From contig NZ_KK073769.1 of the NCBI RefSeq assembly GCF_000582685.1, positions 1,015,758 through 1,079,757 on the forward strand: a stretch of 64,000 nucleotides of DNA, written 5' to 3'. The position numbers and the translations under genes were made by a program. Below, piece by piece: positions 50,211 through 57,533 of this stretch. The notes beneath the pieces are model-generated. The model was not told the origin of the DNA. It worked only from the letters and a program-made list of their open reading frames with translations, and searched no databases. Source of the stretch: [Scytonema hofmanni] UTEX 2349 (lineage in GTDB: Bacteria; Cyanobacteriota; Cyanobacteriia; Cyanobacteriales; Nostocaceae). Each line of letters opens with the position of its first letter. Position 1 is the first letter of the stretch.

Positions 50211-51704
50211 ATGAATCAAGCGGACAACATAAATAACGAAACTTTTATTGAACCAGAAAATTTGACAAATTCGCCACAATCAGATCCGGAGAATTGTCCT
50301 TTTGATTCAGTTTTGCCCAATAACAATATGGCAATCATGAAATTGCCACTTTTGATGCCAGCAGAAGACAAGTTATGCGAAGCTAATGTCAGCCTAGCGT
50401 CGGATTCTGTATCGCAAGATTGGGTAGCAGAACCTGACAGCGACAAACAAGCACTGATTGATGACGAATTTAATAAGCTGCTGGAATTGAATGAAGAATT
50501 GCGTTCGGCTAACACCAGTTTGTATGAACAGGTGGAGGTGTTAAAAGGTGACTTATCTGAGTCAGAAAAAGCATTGCAGTGGCAGAAAAAGCGCTCAAGC
50601 GTTGCCGAGTCGATGCTTGGGCAACAAACTCAGGAACTATCCGCAGCAGGTGAGCAAATAAAGTCTTTATTCCAACAGTTAGAAACGGCTGTGCAGACTG
50701 TTCAACGTCAGGAAAATTTAATAAGTAATTATAAATCACAGCTAGAAATTAGTCAACAACGGCTTGCCCAGCTAGAGCGGGAATGTGCCAAAGTTCAAAC
50801 TAGCTACAACGAACAGTCTCACCAGATATTACAATCAGAAACTACTTGTCGAGAGCTACGTAGTCGGTTAATGCGACAACAGCGTCAGACTCTGCAATTT
50901 AAAGCAGCTTTGGAAAAGTGTCTGGAAAGTCCTGTCCCCAGCTATGATGATTGTTTAGATGATAGCGCCAATAAGTTAGACGACATCAACATCTGCCAAC
51001 CAAGAAACTCTAAACAAGCTTCGTCTTCATTTTCTAACGCCGAGCCGATTAAACCTTGGTCGGCACAGATAGATTCTTTGACTAACGAGCTAAACTATCC
51101 GTGGGGAGAATCTTTATTATCAGACACAAGCCAAGGATCTGATTCTACTTCATCTACCTGGGAATTCTCAACTTCACAACCAGCAACCATCGACCTAAGC
51201 ACCGAGTCAGAATCGCGCTCAATTGATGATGAAGCTAACGCACCAAAAAACCCTCCTTCATCAAATAATATAGACGAGCAGATGGATGATGTAATCCAAA
51301 TGTTTTTCGCGGGAAAACCTGCTGATAAAAAATATACAGAAAAAACTCAGCCGATTCCGCCAATATGGGAAGCGATCGCCCCACCGATTTCAAACGATGA
51401 AAAAACAATAAATTCCCAAGATGCATTTCCAGAAAGACATTTTCCGCTTCGGGATGCATCCCCAATGTCATCAAATCTACCTCTTACCGAAACTACGGCT
51501 GAAGAACCAGAAGATTATTGGTCAGAAGTGACACCATTTAACTCCTTGGAATTACAGTCAAATGATTTTTCCCAAGAACCATTGACAGACTACACCGTTG
51601 ATACCAACTCACCCTCACCAGTGATTTATCCCCAGCGTCCACCCAAAGGAAGAAAGTCATTGGCATCAGTAGAATTACCGAATTTTCGTCGCAATAAGAA
51701 GTAG
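50211..51704 (+). CDS. Coiled-coil hypothetical protein
   Basis: A 497-aa acidic protein without membrane segments. Residues about 85-245 are a long coiled coil (ELNEELRSANTSLYEQVEVL, RLAQLERECAKVQTSYNEQS, MRQQRQTLQFKAALEKCLE). Residues 250-480 are Ser/Pro/Asn-rich and probably disordered, ending in basic RPPKGRKSLASVELPNFRRN. A cyanobacteria-specific conserved type with no known function to me. It starts at ATG 50211 with GGTGGAGAG upstream. Its end runs into a long STRR region that separates it from the methyltransferase gene. Confidence 0.72.
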   Translation: MNQADNINNETFIEPENLTNSPQSDPENCPFDSVLPNNNMAIMKLPLLMPAEDKLCEANVSLASDSVSQDWVAEPDSDKQALIDDEFNKLLELNEELRSANTSLYEQVEVLKGDLSESEKALQWQKKRSSVAESMLGQQTQELSAAGEQIKSLFQQLETAVQTVQRQENLISNYKSQLEISQQRLAQLERECAKVQTSYNEQSHQILQSETTCRELRSRLMRQQRQTLQFKAALEKCLESPVPSYDDCLDDSANKLDDINICQPRNSKQASSSFSNAEPIKPWSAQIDSLTNELNYPWGESLLSDTSQGSDSTSSTWEFSTSQPATIDLSTESESRSIDDEANAPKNPPSSNNIDEQMDDVIQMFFAGKPADKKYTEKTQPIPPIWEAIAPPISNDEKTINSQDAFPERHFPLRDASPMSSNLPLTETTAEEPEDYWSEVTPFNSLELQSNDFSQEPLTDYTVDTNSPSPVIYPQRPPKGRKSLASVELPNFRRNKK

Positions 51705-51783
51705 TTATTGGTTGGTGGATATTGGGCATTGGGTAATGGGCATTGGGCAATGGGTATTGGGCATTACGGAATAACCTTCTTAC

Positions 51784-51870
51784 CTAGTCCCTAGTCCCTA
51801 GTCCCTAGTCCCTAGTCCCTAGTCCCTAGTCCCTAGTCCCTAGTCCCTAGTCCCTAGTCCCTAGTCCCCC
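51784..51870. repeat. STRR array, CTAGTCC x about 12
   Basis: Around twelve perfect copies of the heptamer CTAGTCC in a row, with GGGCATTGGG-type repeats just before (51722-51770). The array ends about 30 bases before the methyltransferase start. Confidence 0.95.
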
Positions 51871-51899
51871 TAGTCCCCCTTGTCCCCCCAATCCCCAGT

Positions 51900-53216
51900 A
51901 TGGATTCTAATCCAGCGTTATGTAAAATCATCAGATCGCGCATTTCCTCAAGTCCCCAACGGCGAATTACTTTTGCCGAATATATGGACATGGCGCTGTA
52001 TCATCCAGAATACGGCTATTATTCCACCAAAGCTGTGAATCTGGGAAAACGAGGAGATTTTTTCACCTCTGTTCACCTTGGTGCTGATTTTGGTGAGTTG
52101 CTTGCTGAACAATTTTTCCAGATGTGGGAGATTTTAGGGCGACCAAAACCATTTACTCTATTAGAAATGGGAGCCGGTCAAGGATTGTTAGCAGCAGATA
52201 TTCTTAACTATTTACAACGGCAATATCTTGACTTTTTTCTCTCATTAGAGTATGTGATTGTAGAGAAATCCCTAGCCTTAAGGCAAGAACAACAGCAACG
52301 CTTGCAAGATTTCCCTTTACGTTGGTGCAATTTAGAGGACATACCACCATTATCAATCACTGGCTGCTTTTTTTCTAACGAATTAGTGGATGCCTTCCCA
52401 GTGCATCAATTTATCTTAGAGGCAGGGGAACTGCGAGAAATTTATGTAACAACGCGGGAAGAGTGGGGGAGACAAGGAGACAAGGAGACAAGGAGACAAG
52501 GAGATAAGGAGACAAGGAGACAAGGAGACAAGGAGGAATTTCTCCGCATCCCCCCCTCCCCCGAACCCCTGAACCCGTTTGTCGAAGTAATTGGGGAAGT
52601 TTCATCGCTGAAGATAGCTGAATATTTTGATTTATTAGGAATAGATTTTGCTCAAAGTGCTTATCCAGATGGCTACCGTAGTGAAATTAATTTAGCGGCT
52701 GTAGACTGGCTAAGTATAGTGGCAGACCGATTGAAGCGCGGTTATCTGTTAACAATAGATTATGGCTATCCTGCCAATCGTTACTATAACCCCAGGCGAT
52801 TCTCCTTTGGAGACGCTACGCGATTCTCCTTTGGAGACGCTACGCGAACGCAAGGAACTTTACAGTGCTACTATCAGCATCGGCACCATGACAACCCTTA
52901 TATAAACATTGGACGACAGGATATTACGGCACATGTTGATTTTACCGCTTTGGAAAAATCAGGCGATCGCTCTGGTTTGCAAAAAGTTGGTTTTACCCAG
53001 CAGGGATTGTTTTTGATGGCATTGGGGTTAGGTTCGCGTATTGCTAACCTTTCTCATCAACAGCAACCCATCTCCCAGATGCTGCAACGACGAGATGCAC
53101 TACACCAGCTTTTAGATCCTATGGGATTAGGTGGGTTTGGTGTCTTAGTTCAAAGCAAAGGACTCAAAGAAGCAGAAATTTCTCAACCGCTCAAGGGACT
53201 CTTTACTGGGGACTAG
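51900..53216 (+). CDS. MidA/NDUFAF7-type SAM-dependent methyltransferase with repeat insertions
   Basis: A 438-aa class I methyltransferase (DUF185 family). Signature pieces are RITFAEYMDMALYHPEYGYY, FFTSVHLGADFGELLAEQF, the SAM loop LLEMGAGQGLLAADIL, and FFSNELVDAFPVHQF. The mitochondrial homologue dimethylates an Arg of a complex I subunit, so an NDH-1-related role is plausible but unproven here. Two insertions of repeated DNA lie in frame: an 8-bp unit array (52469-52536) giving RQGDKETR repeats, and two copies of RFSFGDAT (52796-52845). They add about 45 residues outside the conserved core, so the enzyme may still fold. The start ATG 51900 lies at the end of an STRR array with no clear ribosome-binding site. 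Confidence 0.87.
   Translation: MDSNPALCKIIRSRISSSPQRRITFAEYMDMALYHPEYGYYSTKAVNLGKRGDFFTSVHLGADFGELLAEQFFQMWEILGRPKPFTLLEMGAGQGLLAADILNYLQRQYLDFFLSLEYVIVEKSLALRQEQQQRLQDFPLRWCNLEDIPPLSITGCFFSNELVDAFPVHQFILEAGELREIYVTTREEWGRQGDKETRRQGDKETRRQGDKEEFLRIPPSPEPLNPFVEVIGEVSSLKIAEYFDLLGIDFAQSAYPDGYRSEINLAAVDWLSIVADRLKRGYLLTIDYGYPANRYYNPRRFSFGDATRFSFGDATRTQGTLQCYYQHRHHDNPYINIGRQDITAHVDFTALEKSGDRSGLQKVGFTQQGLFLMALGLGSRIANLSHQQQPISQMLQRRDALHQLLDPMGLGGFGVLVQSKGLKEAEISQPLKGLFTGD
52469..52536. repeat. Intragenic 8-bp tandem repeats (GAGACAAG)
   Basis: About eight copies of GAGACAAG inside the methyltransferase reading frame. Three units (24 bases) give eight codons, so the frame is kept, producing repeated QGDKETRR. 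Confidence 0.93.
52796..52850. repeat. Intragenic duplicated 24-bp palindrome-derived unit
   Basis: GCGATTCTCCTTTGGAGACG followed by CTAC occurs twice in tandem, then GCGAACG. Each unit is eight codons (RFSFGDAT). The CTCCTTTGGAG core is palindromic, as in dispersed Nostoc repeats. Confidence 0.9.
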
Positions 53217-53506
53217 GGGGATTTTAAGAGGGGAAAAGGTTAAGGGGTAAAGGGTAAAGGTATGGAAATAAAGCGCCTTCCTCAGCGGGGTCGGTTTCCG
53301 TCCCGTTGAAGTTTGTAAGAAGAGTTATTTAAATCACTCCGAGAATATTTTTCCCCCTTTCCCTTTCCCCCTTCCCCTTCTTCAAATTGCCCAATGCCCT
53401 AATAAATCTAAAAGTTAAAACTATATTAATACTGTATGTTTGGATGGATAGTCTACCATAACATTGATTGCAGTTAAGATAAAAACATTCGCAATTAATA
53501 AAAATT
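53217..53506. other. Repeat-rich gap upstream of the 31-aa gene
   Basis: Contains GGGGAAAAGG/GGGGTAAAGGG-type purine repeats (53233-53262) and pyrimidine CCCCCTTTCCC-type repeats (about 53352-53382) that are partly complementary and could fold. No gene is evident. Confidence 0.5.
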
Positions 53507-53602
53507 ATGTCTACTCATGACTTGTTGATGTTAGTGACACTACTCACCCCCGGTATTTTACTTTCAGTTTTGATTATGGCTACTTTTGCTGCTGGTGGTT
53601 AA
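53507..53602 (+). CDS. 31-aa single-helix membrane peptide, photosynthetic-complex-like
   Basis: A small open frame ATG..TAA encoding a peptide that begins MSTHDLLMLVTLLTPGILLS and ends with a Gly-Gly. It has a single hydrophobic helix of about 20 residues (11-28) and a polar N-terminus. Size and make-up are like the one-helix subunits of photosystems, cytochrome b6f or NDH-1, but I cannot match it to a named subunit. It is preceded by an AT-rich stretch. It could also be spurious. Confidence 0.5.
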   Translation: MSTHDLLMLVTLLTPGILLSVLIMATFAAGG

Positions 53603-53825
53603 TCATCTTAACTGAAGAACCGAAGATACTCAAATTATCAGCTAAGTAAGTGGGCGAAATTAAACGTAAAATACTCTCCTGGTTCGTAATCAGCGGTTTA
53701 CCGCTCAAATAACGGCTTTAGCCGTTACTACGTTAAAGAGCGTTTATTTTGCCCATCTACTTAATAGCTATTAGCAATTTTATGCATATTGAAAAGCGAT
53801 CGCGTGTGCGAAAGGAAGAATAATA

Positions 53826-54698
53826 ATGAAGGTAGCATTTCTGGGAACTGGATTAATGGGGCTACCGATGGCTCAAAGGTTATTAGCAGCAAATATACAG
53901 CTAATCGCGTACAACCGCACCCCAGAAAAATTAGCACCATTACAAGCAGCTGGGGCTGAAATTGCAGCGCATCCCCGTCACGCAATTCGCGCTGCTGATT
54001 GTATAATTCTCATGCTCACCAATGCTGGAGCAATTTATAGTGTACTACTTTCGGACACTTCTTGGCGAACTCTGGCTGGGCGCACCGTCATTCAAATGGG
54101 GACAATTACTCCTTCTGAAAGCAAAGAAATTAGAGATTCAGTAGTTAATGCAGGTGGTGAGTATTTAGAAGCACCTGTTTTAGGTAGCATTCCCGAAGCA
54201 ACAGATGGCAAACTGGTTGTCATGGTAGGTGCTTACCGCGAACAATATCAACGCTACGTAGAGTTATTACAACATTTTGGTTCACAAACCGTACATGTGG
54301 GTGCCGTGGGAACCGCTTCTGCACTCAAATTAGCGTTAAATCAACTAATTGCTTCTTTAACTACCAGCTTTGCTCTGAGTCTGGGTTTCGTTCAGCGTTA
54401 CGGTGTCGATGTGGACTTGTTTATGCAAATTTTGCGAGACAGTGCGCTTTACGCACCGACATTTGACAAAAAGCTGGAACGAATGCTGGATGGTAATTAT
54501 ACCAATCCTAATTTTCCGACAAAATACTTGCTCAAAGACACAGATTTATTTATCGATGAAGCGAAATCAGTGGGTTTGAATGTTAGTAGTATCGAAGGTG
54601 TGCGAGAAATTTTGCAAACGGCAATAGAAATGTCATTGGGTCAAGCTGATTATTCATCACTATTTTCGGCACTTAATTACGAACATACAGAAGGTTAA
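53826..54698 (+). CDS. NAD(P)-dependent beta-hydroxyacid dehydrogenase (3-hydroxyisobutyrate dehydrogenase family)
   Basis: A 290-aa protein. The Rossmann motif FLGTGLMGLPMAQRLL is at residues 5-20. The substrate-binding signature appears as EYLEAPVLGSIPEATDGKL (about 118-136), and the catalytic Lys region as SALKLALNQL (about 165-174, Lys 168). The family includes 3-hydroxyisobutyrate, tartronate semialdehyde and succinic/glyoxylic semialdehyde reductases; the exact substrate cannot be read from the sequence, and a GLYR-type glyoxylate/succinic semialdehyde reductase is a reasonable guess. Its last four bases overlap the converging 314-aa gene. Confidence 0.9.
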   Translation: MKVAFLGTGLMGLPMAQRLLAANIQLIAYNRTPEKLAPLQAAGAEIAAHPRHAIRAADCIILMLTNAGAIYSVLLSDTSWRTLAGRTVIQMGTITPSESKEIRDSVVNAGGEYLEAPVLGSIPEATDGKLVVMVGAYREQYQRYVELLQHFGSQTVHVGAVGTASALKLALNQLIASLTTSFALSLGFVQRYGVDVDLFMQILRDSALYAPTFDKKLERMLDGNYTNPNFPTKYLLKDTDLFIDEAKSVGLNVSSIEGVREILQTAIEMSLGQADYSSLFSALNYEHTEG

Positions 54699-55639
54699 GT
54701 TTGTAATGCTGATAATATGCGATCGCTTATAATCCAGCGATTAGAATCAGGTTTAATCCAACGCTTTTGTTCTGGATTATAATTACGCTGCTCAATTAGT
54801 GCTGCTTCCAAGTCTTTCTTCTGTTGAGCATCCAGACTGGAAAGCATCTTTTCCACCGCTCGCAATGCAACAGTTTGCTCAAATGCTGTTTTGGAATCAG
54901 TGATGAAATTTAGAACTAAATCAAAATAAATGGCATCTCTAGACCACTCTACAATCGAAAGTCCCAGCAATCGCTTACCTTCATCCTTTGATTGCAACAA
55001 ATCCTTAACTTCCTTGACAGAAAAGTTAACATCTGGCGCTAATGCCCGCATCCGTCCAGCGATAGATTCCATCTCAAATGTTCGTTGCGCTCCAGAAGGT
55101 GCTGAATTTCTGATAATCTTATAGCGTTGAGCTAAACGCTCCATTAGTTCATGAGTTTCAGATAATGGAACCTTTGATGCGTAGGCTTTTTGCCATTCGT
55201 GCCGAATTTGTCGCAACTCTAATTGCTGTTGTGGGGGAGCGACATCTTCGGCTAACTTAGTCTGTTCAATGAGAAAGCCGAGTGAATCAGGATCGAGCGA
55301 TCGCAGCATACTAAGTGTACCTGAGCCAGTAATTTCTCCGGCTGGTGTCTTTACCGCTCCCCCACTCAAAGCAAAAATTTTCAAGACAGATGGCAACCAA
55401 GTCAGTGCTAAAAAAACGGCTGTAGTATTATTTACTTGAAATTTAAAGGAATTTTCTTTACCCACATTGACTTGAATAGTGCTTAAAATTATAAAAATAG
55501 TACTAATAATTAACCAGCTTTTAGGAATATCAATCATTTGTTTCAGCAACCATTCTACAGCTTGGCGCGAAATTTGACCGTTTCCTACATCTGGGTTTGG
55601 TTTGCTTAGTATACTCTGACTTTTATATTCTGGTTCCAT
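54695..55639 (-). CDS. Membrane protein of unknown function in the RES toxin operon
   Basis: A 314-aa protein with two hydrophobic helices near the N-terminus (WLIISTIFIILSTIQV at about 42-57; TTAVFLALTWLPSVLKIFAL at about 72-91). A helical cytoplasmic region follows (about 105-300), with segments like KDEGKRLLGLSIVEWSRDAI and FEQTVALRAVEKMLSS that resemble short HEAT-like alpha repeats. It starts 17 bases inside the end of the RES-like gene, so the two are translationally linked. Unknown family. The layout, a soluble enzyme plus a membrane partner, is unusual for RES toxin loci. Confidence 0.6.
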   Translation of the reverse strand: MEPEYKSQSILSKPNPDVGNGQISRQAVEWLLKQMIDIPKSWLIISTIFIILSTIQVNVGKENSFKFQVNNTTAVFLALTWLPSVLKIFALSGGAVKTPAGEITGSGTLSMLRSLDPDSLGFLIEQTKLAEDVAPPQQQLELRQIRHEWQKAYASKVPLSETHELMERLAQRYKIIRNSAPSGAQRTFEMESIAGRMRALAPDVNFSVKEVKDLLQSKDEGKRLLGLSIVEWSRDAIYFDLVLNFITDSKTAFEQTVALRAVEKMLSSLDAQQKKDLEAALIEQRNYNPEQKRWIKPDSNRWIISDRILSALQT

Positions 55640-56366
55640 AACTATAAATCACCCTTTTAAAATGCTGTAAATCTGTAGATTCTGACCATTCGGGAAAAAT
55701 CACCTTGAGATTATTATCCTTTGCAGCGCTAAGAACATAGCGACGTAAATCTGGATCTGCCAGTGACAATACATCTTCTTGTTTACAGTTGAAGTGCTTT
55801 TTTCCACGCTCATAAAAGGCGATCGCATCTTCATTATTGTGAGCATTTCCGTAAATAATGCCGTAAATTTCCGGATATTTTGCTTCATACTCATAAAATA
55901 AACGCGACCAAGCTTGAGTGACAATACGTCTATTCGTCTTTGCTAAGGTTGCATCGTTCGCACCAGCTCGCATTGCACCATTATTGCGTATATCTAGTAA
56001 TTTTAAATCTCTTTTAGCAGTGAGTATAGCAAATAAGTGTTCTTCCGTAATTTCCGCAGCTTCGGGAATATCACCAAAAACTTCAACTAGACAACTCGAA
56101 AATTTCGGTGCTACGTAACAAATACCACGTTCTCTATCTTCACACGGTTGACATTTACGTGCTTTATAGTCACTTCTGGGAGGGTTGCCGCGTTGATGAT
56201 CGAAGCGATGCAACGGACCCCAATAACGGAAGGAAAGCGCACTAGAATAATATTTTTTGGTGAAAATTCTGTAAATTTTCGTGTCCTTTTCTAAAGTGTA
56301 AAATATAGGATCAGCTTGGTTAGCGCGAGAAAGTGAAGGCAGAATTATTTTTACCAACTTTATCAC
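55623..56366 (-). CDS. RES domain protein (candidate NAD+-degrading toxin)
   Basis: A 247-aa protein. The RES layout is visible: YRIF...LSFRYWGPLHRFDHQ (Arg motif), CYVAPKFSSCLVEVFGD (Tyr and Glu motif, about residues 83-99), KLLDIRNNGAM, and GIIYGNAHNNEDAIAFYERG, which stands where RES proteins usually have GxxYxSR. Thus the family Ser is replaced by Asn here. A CxxC pair (KCQPCEDRERGICY) adds a possible metal site. RES toxins such as MbcT and ParT phosphorolyse or modify NAD+. It lies downstream of an Xre/MbcA/ParS-like protein gene and overlaps a membrane protein gene. Activity and toxicity are inferred. Confidence 0.75.
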   Translation of the reverse strand: MIKLVKIILPSLSRANQADPIFYTLEKDTKIYRIFTKKYYSSALSFRYWGPLHRFDHQRGNPPRSDYKARKCQPCEDRERGICYVAPKFSSCLVEVFGDIPEAAEITEEHLFAILTAKRDLKLLDIRNNGAMRAGANDATLAKTNRRIVTQAWSRLFYEYEAKYPEIYGIIYGNAHNNEDAIAFYERGKKHFNCKQEDVLSLADPDLRRYVLSAAKDNNLKVIFPEWSESTDLQHFKRVIYSYGTRI

Positions 56367-56625
56367 TCCTAAATCTAATTAACTAACAAAATTCACATAA
56401 ATAACCCCTGATTAGCTTTGAGGCTTCTTTTGACCTTGACTTGAAAGTCGTGTCTGATGTTAGCTTCAAAAGCTGTTTAAGCAATTCCGGAGTCTTATAT
56501 GGAAATTAGGTAAATTAATCAGTGTAATTTCGGAATGTTTTGGAAGTAGCTTAGTTTCCTATATGTCTCGTTCTACGGTAAGATTCCCGACTTATTCAAA
56601 AAGTCGGGAATCTTGGAATCTTGCG
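56367..56625. other. Gap between antitoxin-like and RES genes
   Basis: 259 bases without a gene, with a strong hairpin at 56581-56613 right after the antitoxin-like gene's stop. The RES gene may therefore have its own promoter or be expressed at a lower level by read-through. Confidence 0.5.
56581..56613 (-). terminator. Strong 13-bp hairpin after the antitoxin-like gene
   Basis: AGATTCCCGACTT (56581-56593) pairs perfectly with AAGTCGGGAATCT (56601-56613) around ATTCAAA. It lies 12 bases beyond the stop of the 215-aa gene. There is no U-run on the minus strand, so it may attenuate rather than terminate. Confidence 0.65.
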
Positions 56626-57273
56626 TTACATGACTCCTACTGCTTGTGCTTCATTAATCACTCTGTCTTTTTGACCTTTTTTCAAAACTTGTATCGGGGT
56701 ACAGCCATTTAATTCTGGGTTGGGTCGAGTTAGCCAACTAATTTTGGAGAAATCGGGAACATCAAGGGCTTTCAATACTTCTGGTAATCCTGGAATGACA
56801 CCATCTGGTCCTGTTGGATCAAATTGCCATTTAGGAAACTTCCATACACTATTGTCTTGAATTGCAATTAAGCTCTTATTTTTTCGGCGATCGTGTGGTG
56901 TCTGTCGGCTTTTTGTACCTAGCAGTTTACCTACTTCAGATGCAGTATATGAAGTAGCTAGTAACTCTTGTCTCCATTCAAAGAAATTTTTGAGAGCAGC
57001 ATTTTCTAATTCTCTTTGTTCTTCGTCATTGATTGGATCAACACCCAGCTTTGCAGCTAAGTCAGAATTAGCCTTGGATATCTTCGGCTTGTTCATTTTA
57101 AGTCCCTCAACGAAGTCTTTGATTTCCTCAGACCTTAAGGAGTTGAGTGCCTGCACTGCCTCGATTATTAGTTGTAATCTTTGTTGAGTTACAGGTTTTG
57201 CTGAACTAGTATGTATTTTTGTGGTTACAGTTTTTGTTGAAGGAGCATCTAGTGTAAGAGTTATCGCGTTCAT
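56626..57273 (-). CDS. Xre/MbcA/ParS-type antitoxin-like protein
   Basis: A 215-aa protein. Residues about 105-165 contain a helix-turn-helix-like segment (SYTASEVGKLLGTKSRQTPHDRRK) followed by VWKFPKWQFDP and VIPGLPEVLKALDVPD, and the C-terminus has WLTRPNPELNGCTPIQVLKK and DRVINEAQAVG, the MbcA/ParS toxin-binding signature. It is therefore the probable antitoxin and autoregulator of the RES-like protein downstream. The N-terminal 60 residues (Thr/Lys-rich) are not conserved. It is divergent from the NACHT gene with a 260-base shared intergenic region, and the hairpin behind it may reduce read-through to the toxin. Confidence 0.78.
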   Translation of the reverse strand: MNAITLTLDAPSTKTVTTKIHTSSAKPVTQQRLQLIIEAVQALNSLRSEEIKDFVEGLKMNKPKISKANSDLAAKLGVDPINDEEQRELENAALKNFFEWRQELLATSYTASEVGKLLGTKSRQTPHDRRKNKSLIAIQDNSVWKFPKWQFDPTGPDGVIPGLPEVLKALDVPDFSKISWLTRPNPELNGCTPIQVLKKGQKDRVINEAQAVGVM

Positions 57274-57533
57274 AAGTTGACCTTAGTTAATGGACAAGAA
57301 ACTATATAAATTGATTAAGGTATTTCGACATGTAAGAGATGTCCAATAATCATATCTCTAGTTTCACATTTTCATGTGTGATTTTCCGTCAAAGTTATGA
57401 TTGACTTCTGTATGAGTTGTGTATGAGTTATGCTCAATAAAGCGCCTGTAACCATGAGAATTGTTTGAAAATTTGTATGACTTATCGTCAAGACAGGTGC
57501 TAGACCCACTCTTATTAGTTCCCATAAAGTATA
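57274..57533. promoter_or_regulatory. Divergent regulatory region with TGTATGAGTTA repeats
   Basis: Between the antitoxin-like gene and the NACHT gene the motif TGTATGAGTT occurs twice head-to-tail about 11 bases apart (57411-57432), with a third related copy, TGTATGACTTA, near 57474. Spacing of one helical turn fits binding by a dimeric regulator, for example the Xre-like protein or the HTH of the NACHT protein. Speculative. Confidence 0.45.

Noticed and set aside
51784..51870. CRISPR-like repeat run
   Set aside because: A perfect heptamer array without spacers and without cas genes nearby.
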